From the NCBI RefSeq assembly GCF_002236105.1, contig NZ_NIWU01000001.1, forward strand, positions 186,001 through 250,000: a stretch of 64,000 nt of DNA, written 5' to 3'. A program made the position numbers and the translations under genes. The notes beneath the pieces were generated by a model. It was not told the DNA's origin. It did not search any database and saw only the letters and a program-made list of their open reading frames with translations. Shown one piece after another: positions 34,063-42,972 of the stretch (positions are counted from its first letter, which is position 1; every line of letters starts with the position of its first letter). The stretch is from Pseudomonas umsongensis. GTDB lineage: Bacteria > Pseudomonadota > Gammaproteobacteria > Pseudomonadales > Pseudomonadaceae.

Positions 34063-35670
34063 ATGAAAGCAGGAGAGGGCACGGGTGCACTGGAGAAGGC
34101 GCTGGATGTGTTGGAGGCCGTTGGTTCCGCGCCTCGGGGCGTCAGTCAGGCCGAATTGGCAGGGCAGCTGGAGTTACCCAAAACCACGCTGTATCGAATC
34201 ATCGCCAGCCTGGTGGAGCGCGGCATGATTCGCCGCGATCCGGTGCACAAGGTTTACCGGTTGGGGTTCCGTTATCTGGAACTGGTGCGCAATGCCTATC
34301 TGATGCCGGACCTGGTAGCGGCCGCGAGTTTCGAGTTGCGGGCCTTGCGCGATCTGACCGGCGAGACGTCCTATCTGGCGGTGCTCGATGGCAATCAAGT
34401 CAGATCTCTCGAGCGTTGCGACGGCGCGCACACCATGCGTTCGGCGGCGGCGCTTGGCCAGAGCAAGCCGGTGTATTGCACGGGTCAGGGCAAGGCAATT
34501 CTTGCGGCGATGGATGAAGCCGCTCGTGAGGCAATCATCAAGGGGCTGGTGCTGACACCGCTGACCGAACTGACCATCACCGATCGTCGACGCCTGCATA
34601 CCGAGTTGCAGATCACCCGGGCCAGGGGCTATGCCATCGACGATGAGGAGATTGTGATGGGCGTGCGTTGCGTGGCTGCGGCGATCCGGGATAACGCGGG
34701 AAATGTGCGCGGCGCCTTGAGTGTGGCAGGGCCGGCTTATCGCTTGACCCTTGAGCGTCTGGAGCTGCTGGGCCCTGAGATAAGCGAAGCGGCAAGACGC
34801 GTGGGGGCTCAGTTGAGCGAGCCGCGCATTCAAATCGGCGACACCGACGTCAAACTGGTCGATAGTCCGTGGGCGTTCAATGGCGCTTTCCCGCGTTGGT
34901 CGAGCAAGCTTCGTTGCCTGTTTTGGGCGGATACCCTGGCGCCGGCCATTCGCATGCTGGATGGCGATGGCGAGCGTATTTTCGCCCGCCTCGAATCCCC
35001 GGTCGTGGCGATGGAGCTGCATAGCCAGGGATTGCTGGTCGCCCATACCCAGGGTTGGTCGCTGATTGACTTTGAAGGTTGCGAACATCCCTTGCCCGAC
35101 TGGCCCGGCAAGAGCCTCTTGGGGCTTTGTAGTCGACCTGACGGCAGTGTCTGGGCGTGCCTGGCGAGCCACACCGGCTGCAAGGTGGGAGAGTTGAACC
35201 GGCATGGTGATCTGCGCTTGTCCTGGGAGTTTCAGGAAAACATCACGTCAATGTGCTGGGATGAGCGTGGGCAGGCGTTTTACGCAATCGGGCCGGAAAC
35301 CGGGTCGGTCTACGTCGTGCAGGCAGGCAGTGTGAATGTTCGGCGCTTGGCCACGTTGCCCAAAGGGTCGGGGCGGCTGAGCGGACTGGCCCTTGATCGA
35401 GAGGGGGGTGTTTGGACCACATTGCGCGACGGTTGGAGCCTGGTTCGATTTGCCGAAGACGGCAGCATTGATCGAATGATTGGTTTGCCGATTCCAGGGC
35501 CGACGGACCTGGCTTTCGGTGGTGAAGACCGTGACACCTTGTACATCACCAGCGCACGTCACGACATTCCGATGGAAATGCTGAACAACGCTCCAGGATC
35601 AGGGCATTTGTTCAGTATCTACGTGGAGCACGGGGGAGCCTTGGCCAATATCACGGAGTGGACAGTTTGA
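34063..35670 (+). CDS. IclR-family regulator fused to an SMP-30/gluconolactonase-like beta-propeller
   Basis: 535 residues, twice the usual IclR length. Residues 5-70 are the winged HTH (GVSQAELAGQLELPKTTLYRI). Residues about 80-250 are the IclR effector domain (YLAVLDGNQVRSLERCD, GQGKAILAAMD, RGYAIDDEEIVMGVRCVAAAI). From about 262 to the end is an SMP-30/LRE-like propeller (LFWADTLAPAIRMLD, LCSRPDGSVWACL, GLALDREGGVWTTL, DTLYITSAR). Free SMP-30 proteins hydrolyse sugar lactones, so the fused domain may sense or cleave the lactone of the pathway's sugar acid. The gene is divergent from the catabolic operon. Confidence 0.88.
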   Translation: MKAGEGTGALEKALDVLEAVGSAPRGVSQAELAGQLELPKTTLYRIIASLVERGMIRRDPVHKVYRLGFRYLELVRNAYLMPDLVAAASFELRALRDLTGETSYLAVLDGNQVRSLERCDGAHTMRSAAALGQSKPVYCTGQGKAILAAMDEAAREAIIKGLVLTPLTELTITDRRRLHTELQITRARGYAIDDEEIVMGVRCVAAAIRDNAGNVRGALSVAGPAYRLTLERLELLGPEISEAARRVGAQLSEPRIQIGDTDVKLVDSPWAFNGAFPRWSSKLRCLFWADTLAPAIRMLDGDGERIFARLESPVVAMELHSQGLLVAHTQGWSLIDFEGCEHPLPDWPGKSLLGLCSRPDGSVWACLASHTGCKVGELNRHGDLRLSWEFQENITSMCWDERGQAFYAIGPETGSVYVVQAGSVNVRRLATLPKGSGRLSGLALDREGGVWTTLRDGWSLVRFAEDGSIDRMIGLPIPGPTDLAFGGEDRDTLYITSARHDIPMEMLNNAPGSGHLFSIYVEHGGALANITEWTV

Positions 35671-35723
35671 TGGTCCTGTATTGCTTTAGTTTATCCAACG
35701 TGAAGGTGCTGATAACCATTTGA

Positions 35724-35760
35724 GGTATCATCTAACATTCTGATAGTAGAATGAGATACC
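35724..35760. promoter_or_regulatory. Nested palindrome upstream of the chemoreceptor gene
   Basis: CATTCT-6-AGAATG (35736-35753) lies inside GGTATC (35724-35729) and GATACC (35755-35760). It sits about 70 bases before the chemoreceptor start and could be an operator. Confidence 0.35.
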
Positions 35761-35827
35761 GTATAGAGAATATGATGGAGCTGATGTTGGCCTGTCATTT
35801 CCTATAAAAACAAAAACGGTAATCAGA

Positions 35828-37480
35828 ATGTCATTTCTCAAAGGCTATTCAATCGGCGCCAAGCTCTTTGTGCTGCCCGCATTATTTGTTATCGCTTTAT
35901 TGGTTGTTTCGGGCCTTGCCTATCATGGGCTGGCCAGGCAACAGGCGGTGATCGAGGAAATCGACCAGTTGCGTTTCCAGCAGTATCGCCAGGTACTGGA
36001 AACCGCGTCTGCGTCGCAGGCGGCAATGGTCGGGGCCTATGCCATAGGCGCACGCATCCTTGAATCCAATGGTCAGGCTTCTGCCGAGGAGCTTGAGTCC
36101 TATCTGGAAGATATGCAGGCCAGTGTCGATGACATGCGAGTCGGGCTGGACAAGGTGGCTCGCGAGACGCGTCTGGGTGAGGAGGAGAAAGAACTCTACC
36201 GCGCCGTGCAAGAACAGGCCGCCGTGGTCGGCGAAGGCCTTGCCGATTTCAAGCGCGCGGCCTTGAGTGACCAAATACAGGCGGCCTCGCTGCTGGGCAG
36301 GGTGCGCGCCGACAACAATGGTCTGCAAGGTCAATTCAATCGTTTGCTGGGACTGCAGGCGCAGCTGACCTCTGGCGCCTTTGCCGAGGCCGGCACTATG
36401 CAACGCCAGGTGTCACGGATGTTGGTTGCGGTATTAATCGCCGCCAGCGTACTCGCCGTCATTGTCAGTCTTTTGTTGCGCGCCCAGATCCTCCGGCCCA
36501 TCCGGGAAATCGAACAGGCGTCGATCGAGTTGCGCGATGGCGACCTGACCCGACGCGTACGGGTCATGGGGCGAGATGAGGTGGCCCACACGGCCCAGGC
36601 ATTCAACGAACTCATTGATAGCTTTCAGCAGGCGATGCGCCAGGTTGCCGGAGTCGCAGCGTCGGTCGGCGCGTCGGCGGAGGAGCTGGTGGGTACTTCG
36701 GCGCGCGTGGCGCAAAGCTCCACGGCGCAGGCCGGTGCGGTGGGCGCGGTGTCTATGACCATCGAGCAGATGAGCGACGGCATTGCGGCAATCTCCAGTC
36801 ATGCTGAAAGTCTGCGCAGCTGCGCCGAAGCCAGTTTGCGTGGTGCGCAAGATGGGCACTTGGCCTTGTCGCGACTACTCGAGAAAATCGACAGCGTGCG
36901 CCATGCCTTCTCCGCCATCCGCGGCTCGGTGGGCGATTTTGTCGAAAGCACGACAGCGATCACCGCCAGCATCGGTCAGGTCAAGGACCTTTCCGCGCAA
37001 ACCAGCATGCTGGCGCTCAACGCAGCGATCGAGGCCGCGAGGGCTGGTGAGAGCGGGCGCGGTTTCAGCGTGGTGGCCGACGAAGTGCGTAACCTGGCAC
37101 AACGCTCGGCGCTGGCAGCCAACTCGATCAACCAGTTGACGTTGAAGCTGGAGAACCAGTCCGGGATCGTCGACCAGGCATTGAGTGCGGGCACCGTGGC
37201 ACTTGAGGACAGCGGCCGGTTGCTGAGTGAGTTGGAAAGTACCCTGCAACAGGCGACGGAACTGGTCGGTGACTCCACGCGTGGGGTGGACCGGATTGCC
37301 GATGCGGTGAGCGTGCAGAGCGAGGGCGGGCGGGGCATCGTGGCCAACGTCGAGCACATCGCGCGCATGGCCGGTGAGGGTGATGCGATCACCCATCAGG
37401 TATCCGGAGCCGTGGTGTCCTTGCGCGAACTGTCCGATGAGCTGAACGTAGCGGTGGGGCGTTTTCGCTACGAGGCCTGA
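35828..37480 (+). CDS. Methyl-accepting chemotaxis protein
   Basis: 550 residues. Membrane helix 1 is at about 12-34, followed by a helical periplasmic sensor domain to about 200 (rich in Glu/Gln heptads, probably a four-helix bundle). Membrane helix 2 is at about 203-222, then HAMP and a cytoplasmic signalling domain whose hairpin tip is conserved (MLALNAAIEAARAGESGRGFSVVADEVRNLAQRS region). No CheR-binding pentapeptide ends it. It lies between the sugar-acid cluster and the efflux genes and may mediate taxis to a substrate of either cluster; the ligand is unknown. Its end overlaps the convergent emrB-like gene by 13 bases. Confidence 0.93.
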   Translation: MSFLKGYSIGAKLFVLPALFVIALLVVSGLAYHGLARQQAVIEEIDQLRFQQYRQVLETASASQAAMVGAYAIGARILESNGQASAEELESYLEDMQASVDDMRVGLDKVARETRLGEEEKELYRAVQEQAAVVGEGLADFKRAALSDQIQAASLLGRVRADNNGLQGQFNRLLGLQAQLTSGAFAEAGTMQRQVSRMLVAVLIAASVLAVIVSLLLRAQILRPIREIEQASIELRDGDLTRRVRVMGRDEVAHTAQAFNELIDSFQQAMRQVAGVAASVGASAEELVGTSARVAQSSTAQAGAVGAVSMTIEQMSDGIAAISSHAESLRSCAEASLRGAQDGHLALSRLLEKIDSVRHAFSAIRGSVGDFVESTTAITASIGQVKDLSAQTSMLALNAAIEAARAGESGRGFSVVADEVRNLAQRSALAANSINQLTLKLENQSGIVDQALSAGTVALEDSGRLLSELESTLQQATELVGDSTRGVDRIADAVSVQSEGGRGIVANVEHIARMAGEGDAITHQVSGAVVSLRELSDELNVAVGRFRYEA

Positions 37481-38994
37481 TTGGCTTGATACTTCGCAGT
37501 CCTGAATATCAGCAGCAGCGGTATGACGCCAATGGATAACCACATCAGCAGCTTGAAGTCATCCAGGTAAGCCACCCAGCTGGCTTGAACAGTGATCAAG
37601 CCATCCAGGGCTGCACGCCCGCTGGCGGTCAGTGGATTGAGCTGGTTGTTGACAGGCCAGGCATCGAACAGGCGGTTGAATGGCGTCACGTAGGCGCCGA
37701 TTTCGGCATGGTTGATCTGGGTGTTTTGCGCCAGCAGCACCGTGACGATCGAGATGCCAACGCTCGAACCGACATTGCGTGACAGGTTGTACAGGCCCGT
37801 GGCTTCGCCCCGCAAATGCGGGGGCAGGGTGGTAAAGGCGATGGTGGTCAGCGGGACGAACAACAGGCCCAGGCTCGCGCCCTGGATAAAGCCGACGTAG
37901 ACGATGGTGTCGATGGACACGGCCGGTGTCCAACCGGTCATCATGTACATCGACCAGGCGGACAACGCCAGGCCGCAAAACAGTATCCAGCGAATATCGA
38001 CTTTTCCGATGATCTTCCCGGCAAGAAACATGCTCAGCATCGTCCCCAGGCCGCGCGGCCCCATGACCATGCCGGCGGTGAGAACCGGGTAGCCCATCAG
38101 GGTTTGCAGGTAGGGTGTCATCAATGCCAGCGAGGCCAGGTAGGTGATGCCGATGATGAAGATAAACACCACCGCCACCGAGTAATTACGATCCTTGAAC
38201 AGCTTCAGGCTGATAAAGGGCTTGTCGTGGGTGAAGGTGTGGACGATGAAAATGTACGAAGCGATGGCTGCCACCAGCGCTTCCAGGATGATTTCCCCCG
38301 AGTCGAACCAGCCCAGTTGTTCGCCGCGGTCGAGGAACAGTTGAATCGACATGATGGCCACGCTGAGCGAGCCAAAGCCCAGCCAGTCCAGGCGTGCGGT
38401 TCGGTCGGCCGGGGTTTCCCGGATGAAGCGGGTCATGCCGATGAAGGCCAGCAACCCGATAGGCAAGTTGATGAAGAACACCCAGCGCCAGCTGAGGTGT
38501 TCCGTCAGCCAGCCGCCGAGCATCGGACCCAATACGGGACCGACCATGACCGATACCCCGAACAGGGCCACTGCCGACCCTCGTTCTTTCTGCGGGTAAA
38601 TATCCAGCAGGATGCCTTGCGATAACGGCACCAATGCCGCCCCGGCCACCCCTTGCAGCAGACGGAACAGGATGATTTCTTCCAGTGAACGGGCAATGCC
38701 ACAGAGCACCGACGCCAATACAAAACCCAGGATCGACCACAGCAACACGCGCTTGCGACCGAAGCGCCGGGCCAGGAAAGCCGAGGGCGGGGTCATGATG
38801 GCGGTGGCGACGATGTACGAGGTCAGCACCCAGTTAATCTGATCGGCGCTGGCCGATACGCTGCCCTGCATATAGGGTAGGGCGACGTTGGCGATGGTGG
38901 TGTCCAGCGCCTGCATGACCACCGCCAGCACCACACACAAGGTGATCAGTACCCGCAACGGCGATGGCGGAAGTGGTCCGGATACTTCACTCAT
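37468..38994 (-). CDS. EmrB/QacA-type MFS drug exporter (DHA2, 14 helices)
   Basis: 508 residues from ATG 38994, which overlaps the emrA-like stop by 8 bases. DHA2 signatures are LDTTIANVALPYMQGS at helix 1, SAFLARRFGRKRVLL (motif A), LLQGVAGAALVPLSQGILLD and GPVLGPMLGGWLTEHLSWRWVFFINLPIG (motif C region). It expels hydrophobic or aromatic compounds with the adjacent membrane fusion protein. It is third in the marR-emrA-emrB operon. Confidence 0.93.
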   Translation of the reverse strand: MSEVSGPLPPSPLRVLITLCVVLAVVMQALDTTIANVALPYMQGSVSASADQINWVLTSYIVATAIMTPPSAFLARRFGRKRVLLWSILGFVLASVLCGIARSLEEIILFRLLQGVAGAALVPLSQGILLDIYPQKERGSAVALFGVSVMVGPVLGPMLGGWLTEHLSWRWVFFINLPIGLLAFIGMTRFIRETPADRTARLDWLGFGSLSVAIMSIQLFLDRGEQLGWFDSGEIILEALVAAIASYIFIVHTFTHDKPFISLKLFKDRNYSVAVVFIFIIGITYLASLALMTPYLQTLMGYPVLTAGMVMGPRGLGTMLSMFLAGKIIGKVDIRWILFCGLALSAWSMYMMTGWTPAVSIDTIVYVGFIQGASLGLLFVPLTTIAFTTLPPHLRGEATGLYNLSRNVGSSVGISIVTVLLAQNTQINHAEIGAYVTPFNRLFDAWPVNNQLNPLTASGRAALDGLITVQASWVAYLDDFKLLMWLSIGVIPLLLIFRTAKYQANQAS

Positions 38995-40168
38995 GATGGC
39001 GTGCGAACAGGTTTGCCAGCGGCTTCGGCAGGCCACGGGCCGTGCCGGTGTCGATATCGACCACGGCGCTCATGCCATGGCGCAGCGCAGGTTTGCCTGC
39101 CGCATCGTCGATATGGATCCGTACTGGAATGCGCTGCACAACCTTCACCCAGTTGCCCGTGGTGTTCTGGGCCGGCAACAGGGAGAAGCTCGAACTGGAC
39201 GCCGGGCTGATGCTTTCCACGGTGCCATGCCAGGTGACACCGGGATAAGTGTCTACTTCAATGGTTACGCCCTGGCCGATGTGAGCGTTGGTCAGCTCGG
39301 TCTCTTTCGGTGACGCAGCCACCCACAGCTGCTCGCTGGACACCAGGCTGAAGCCCGATTGTGGTGGTTGGAGGTACGCGCCCACTTGCAGCGAGTCAAC
39401 GTTGGTGACGACGCCGTCGAACGGGGCGATGACCACGGAGTTTCGCAGGTTGCGTTCGGCTTCATTCAGTGCCGCCAGCGCTTGCAAGTAGGAGGGATGC
39501 AGCTCCAGAGCTCTGTCCAGACGCCCACCCAGTTGAGCCAGCGCCGCGGCAGCCTGGGCCTTGGCGACCGACACCTGCTGACGGGTGTTGTCGAGGTCCT
39601 GGTGGGCGTCGTCGTAGAGAGTCCTGGATACGGCGGCAACGCTGACCAGCTTTTCCAGCCGTTGCAGATTGGTCTGGTAAAAGGGCAATTTGGCTTCAGC
39701 CTGGGCGATCTCGGCCAGCGATTGGTTGTAGCTGGCCTTGAGGTAAAGGATCTGGTTGCGCGCGTTTTCCAGCTGCGCCTTGGCACTGGCCACGGCGATT
39801 TCAAAGGGCTCGGGCTTGAGACGGAACAACACCTGGCCTTTGCTCACGCTTTGGTTGTCACTGACTTCAATGGCCGCGACGATTCCGGCGACATCGGTGG
39901 AAACCCCTACACGCTCGGCCTGGATATAAGCATTGTCGGTGCTTACGATCTGGCCACCCAACACATACCAGGCAGCACAGGCCACGACACTGATCGGTGC
40001 CAGCAAGAACAGGCCGATGCGCCAGCGTTGGCGTGCCGTGTCAGCCGGAACTTCAGCATGGCCAACAAGGGCCGACGCCTCGGGCGCCTGCATCTGGGGT
40101 TTTTCCGCTGGCTCGAGCGGTCGGGCTTCAGCGTGCACGGCAGGGCGCTGCAATGTGGGTTCAGCCAT
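38987..40168 (-). CDS. EmrA/HlyD-family membrane fusion protein
   Basis: 393 residues. A cytoplasmic N-terminus is followed by one membrane helix (about 48-70, IGLFLLAPISVVACAAWYVL). Then come the biotinyl-lipoyl half-motifs (TDNAYIQAERVGVSTDVAGIVAAIEVSDNQSVSKGQVLFRLK; later APFDGVVTNVDSLQVGAYL) on either side of a coiled coil (about 115-215). It bridges the EmrB-like pump to an outer membrane channel, which is not encoded here. It overlaps marR and emrB by 8 bases each. Confidence 0.93.
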   Translation of the reverse strand: MAEPTLQRPAVHAEARPLEPAEKPQMQAPEASALVGHAEVPADTARQRWRIGLFLLAPISVVACAAWYVLGGQIVSTDNAYIQAERVGVSTDVAGIVAAIEVSDNQSVSKGQVLFRLKPEPFEIAVASAKAQLENARNQILYLKASYNQSLAEIAQAEAKLPFYQTNLQRLEKLVSVAAVSRTLYDDAHQDLDNTRQQVSVAKAQAAAALAQLGGRLDRALELHPSYLQALAALNEAERNLRNSVVIAPFDGVVTNVDSLQVGAYLQPPQSGFSLVSSEQLWVAASPKETELTNAHIGQGVTIEVDTYPGVTWHGTVESISPASSSSFSLLPAQNTTGNWVKVVQRIPVRIHIDDAAGKPALRHGMSAVVDIDTGTARGLPKPLANLFARHHE

Positions 40169-40640
40169 GCTTCACCTCGCTTGCTGCACAACCTGTGGGC
40201 TCATCCACGGGCTGACCGCAGGCTGTCAGCAAGTGTTCACGCATACGTTCGAGGTACTGCAGCAATTGGTCGTGCTCCTGAATGGAGAAATCCGCCATGG
40301 TTTCCAGTCGGGTTTGCTCGCCGATGGTGCGCATGAATTGCAACAGCGGATGGGCAGCCGGGGTGAGAAACAGCAAGGAGTAACGGCGGTCGGTGGGGTG
40401 GTTTCGGCGTTCGATCAACCCGCGCTCCTGCATCTTGTCCAGCAAGCGCACCAGGGTGACCGACTCGATTTCCAACAGGTCTGCCAAGCCTTTCTGGTGG
40501 ATGCCCTCATGAATCGACAGCTTGGCCAGGACTTGCCATTGCGAGCGCGTGAGACCGGCTGCGCGAGCCCATTGTTCAAAGCGCTTACGCATCAAGCGGG
40601 CAACGTCATGGAGGACAAAGCCGAGGGTGGATTGGGTCAT
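40161..40640 (-). CDS. MarR-family regulator
   Basis: 159 residues with the winged HTH LTRSQWQVLAKLSIHEGIHQKGLADLLEIESVTLVRLLDKMQERGLIERRNHPTDRRY, the SlyA/MarR pattern. It is first in the operon with emrA and emrB (8-base overlap), so autorepression and derepression by an efflux substrate are expected. The gene also faces the Rieske operon across a 320-base AT-rich gap and could control that as well. Confidence 0.92.
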   Translation of the reverse strand: MTQSTLGFVLHDVARLMRKRFEQWARAAGLTRSQWQVLAKLSIHEGIHQKGLADLLEIESVTLVRLLDKMQERGLIERRNHPTDRRYSLLFLTPAAHPLLQFMRTIGEQTRLETMADFSIQEHDQLLQYLERMREHLLTACGQPVDEPTGCAASEVKHG

Positions 40641-40960
40641 CGTCAGCGCACCTTGGAGTCAATGAGCAAGCTAATGGTAATCAGGCTTATGGATTGCTCG
40701 CTAGCTATTTTTCATTAAAACATGATCAGATAAAGAAAAAATGTCCATTTGGAGGTCGCTTATCAAGCTGAAATGTGCTCTTTAAGCCGAAATGTTTCGG
40801 CTTTATGCCTGAATTTTGCCTTTTTATGCTGGGTTAAAAAATATCGACAGAAAATAAAAAACTGTCGAATTATGTTTGCTCTATCCACCACTAAGCACTA
40901 CCGTTAGCGCTGACTGCGTTCAACGCAATTGCCCAAGACCAATAACAAAGAGGCAGCCCG
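40641..40960. promoter_or_regulatory. AT-rich divergent promoter of marR and the Rieske operon
   Basis: The 320-base gap is AT-rich. It holds a direct repeat AAGC(T/C)GAAATGT (near 40767 and 40789), the hairpin GCCGAAATGTTTCGGC, and an inverted repeat TCGACAG (40844-40850) / CTGTCGA (40862-40868). These are candidate MarR or other operator sites. No gene is supported in it. Confidence 0.45.
40941..40948 (+). promoter_or_regulatory. AANAANAA motif at the ribosome site of the Rieske gene
   Basis: AATAACAA lies immediately before the ribosome-binding AGAGG and 13 bases before the ATG. It is a plausible Crc/Hfq site; the same AATAACAA stands before the DUF1302 gene. Confidence 0.45.
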
Positions 40961-41902
40961 ATGAAGACCCCAGGCTGGTGGGCCATGGCGCTTTGCGAGG
41001 CCGTGAATGATCAAACGCCATTGGCCGTGGCCTTTGCCGGCGAGGAGTTGGTGCTGTTCCGAAACGCGGCCGGCCAAGCCTTTGCCTTGGAAGACCGTTG
41101 CCCACATCGGCGGGTGCCGCTGGCTCTGGGGCGAGTCGTCGAGTCCGGCCTGCAATGCGGTTATCACGGCTGGACCTTTGATGGCGCCAGTGGTGGCTGC
41201 ACGCAGATCCCCAATCTGCATGCCGATGAGCGCGTACCTGCACGTTATGCCGCGCGTGCCTTTGCGGTGCGCGAGGAAAATGGTTTTGTCCATGTGTGGT
41301 TGGGTGAGGGGGCACCGCAAGGGGCATTGCCCAGCAGCGATTACCAACCCAGCGGACGCGAATTTACCGGTTCCACTATCGTCAACATGAGTCACGACCA
41401 GTACCTGGATGCGATGCTCGACGGTCCGGAATGCTTGCTCGGGTTTCCCCATGTGCGCCTTACCGATTTTTTCCTTGGCGATCTGCGCAGCGAGCAGGGG
41501 CGTGTGGTTCTGGAACGAGGTGCGGTATGGAGCACACAAATCCTGCCTTCGCAGTTTGTGGTGGATTACCCCTTGATTGTGCGCACCGCCGTCCCATTGA
41601 ACGGCGGTACTGTTCGGGTGGATTTGCTGAGCGAAGATGAATTGCCGCTAGTGACGCTGATGATCGCGACCGGTGCCAATCGTCGTGGCACCACCAGCCT
41701 GTGTTGGCGTGGCTACGTGCATGAGCAGGTGCCGGCCAGGGCACCGTTGCGCTGGCGAGCAGCACGCCTGCGTAAACAAGCCCCATTCCAGGTGAAAAGC
41801 CTGATTGATGGCGCAGCCGTCGCGGCCTTGTTGCAAGCCTCATCCCGTGAACTGCGTGGGTTGCGCCAACCGCGCCTGATTCCCGTCAGCGCAGTCGTCT
41901 GA
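40961..41902 (+). CDS. Rieske [2Fe-2S] protein, oxygenase alpha-like, mononuclear iron site degenerate
   Basis: 313 residues. The N-terminal Rieske domain is intact: Cys47-x-His49 and Cys66-x2-His69 (CPHRRVPLALGRVVES then CGYHGW). The C-terminal part has the length of a ring-hydroxylase catalytic domain, but the D-x2-H-x4-H iron motif is not there; the aligned stretch AMLDGPECLLGFPH keeps Asp154 and has Glu157 where the first His should be. It is followed after 17 bases by a second oxygenase-like gene with the opposite defect. It probably supplies electrons to that partner. No reductase gene lies nearby. Confidence 0.85.
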   Translation: MKTPGWWAMALCEAVNDQTPLAVAFAGEELVLFRNAAGQAFALEDRCPHRRVPLALGRVVESGLQCGYHGWTFDGASGGCTQIPNLHADERVPARYAARAFAVREENGFVHVWLGEGAPQGALPSSDYQPSGREFTGSTIVNMSHDQYLDAMLDGPECLLGFPHVRLTDFFLGDLRSEQGRVVLERGAVWSTQILPSQFVVDYPLIVRTAVPLNGGTVRVDLLSEDELPLVTLMIATGANRRGTTSLCWRGYVHEQVPARAPLRWRAARLRKQAPFQVKSLIDGAAVAALLQASSRELRGLRQPRLIPVSAVV

Positions 41903-41919
41903 GCACAGGAGTTCCCACC

Positions 41920-42948
41920 ATGCATGCCGTGCCTTCCTCCACCGATACGATCCCTGGCAAAGTGCGGGGTGACTGGACGCCGATCAACTACGACCTGCGT
42001 GACACCTGGTTCCCGGTGTCCCATAGCCGCGACCTGAGTGCGCGGCCCATTCGCCGGATCATTCATGCCCAGCCCTATTACCTGTGGCGGGACAACGGGC
42101 GCGCGGTGGCTGCCGAGTTTCATCCGCATTTCCCCCAGAAAGAGCTGATACTCACAGCGTTTACCGGGGGACGGGGCTTTTATCCGCTGGTTGAGCGTTA
42201 CGGCTACATCTGGGTCTGGTACGGCAATCCGGACGCTGCCGACATGCAGTTGCTCCCGCATATTCCGTTTCTACCGCAGGACGGCAGTCTTCCCGGTTAC
42301 ACCCAGCGTACTGTGCGGTTTGATGCGACCTCGGCGCTGTCGGTGGAAAACCTGATTGACCTGACCCATGCCGATTTCCTGCATGCCAATACCATTGGCG
42401 ACGGTATCAGTGAGTCGGACGTGGTGGAGGTGCAATGGACCTCCGAGACCGTGACCCGCACTCGTACCGTGGCGCAAAAGTCAGTGGCGCCCATCATGCG
42501 CTGGGTCGGCGGTGTGCGCGCCAAATACCAGGACTTTCGCGCCGTGCTGCACATTCACTTGCGCAGCAACGTGTGCATCTCCTATCCGCGCTTTCGCCCC
42601 GGGTATGACGTGCCCAACCTGCAACCGTTCCTGCCGGTGGGCAAGCATAGATCGCGGTGTGACGTCACCTTCAACACCACCGCTGCACCCGCGCCTTTTC
42701 GCTATGTGATGCCGCGCATCAACTACATCATCCAGCCCCAGGACAACTCGGTGGTGCGCCCGCAGAACCAACGTTATTTCGAGGTCGACGAACGTCGTGA
42801 CTTGCACTCGCGCTTCGATACGCCGGGTACCCGTTATCGCTACCAGATGGAACAGTTGGTCGAACGTCAGCGTGCCGGCCAGTTCGCCTACGGCAGCGAC
42901 GCTGAACCCGGGCGGGATATCACAGCCTTGCTCGGCATGAACGACTGA
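41920..42948 (+). CDS. Rieske-oxygenase-like catalytic subunit lacking the Rieske ligands
   Basis: 342 residues. The N-terminal region still has the oxygenase flow (DTWFPVSHSRDL, YYLWRDNGRAVAA, GYIWVWYGNPD), but where CxH and CxxH should be it reads EFHPHFPQKELILTAFTGG: no cysteine. The mononuclear iron site is complete: Asp147-x2-His150-x4-His155 in NLIDLTHADFLH. It is thus complementary to the preceding gene. ATG 41920 has AGGAG upstream. NdmC/NdmD of caffeine demethylation is a known case of Rieske and catalytic domains on different chains. The substrate here is unknown. Confidence 0.85.
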   Translation: MHAVPSSTDTIPGKVRGDWTPINYDLRDTWFPVSHSRDLSARPIRRIIHAQPYYLWRDNGRAVAAEFHPHFPQKELILTAFTGGRGFYPLVERYGYIWVWYGNPDAADMQLLPHIPFLPQDGSLPGYTQRTVRFDATSALSVENLIDLTHADFLHANTIGDGISESDVVEVQWTSETVTRTRTVAQKSVAPIMRWVGGVRAKYQDFRAVLHIHLRSNVCISYPRFRPGYDVPNLQPFLPVGKHRSRCDVTFNTTAAPAPFRYVMPRINYIIQPQDNSVVRPQNQRYFEVDERRDLHSRFDTPGTRYRYQMEQLVERQRAGQFAYGSDAEPGRDITALLGMND

Positions 42949-42972
42949 CACCCACGCACGAGGAGTACTGCA

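Noticed and set aside
38888..39313. Plus-strand frames across the emrA-emrB junction
   Set aside because: Antisense shadows of two clearly supported genes that overlap by 8 bases.
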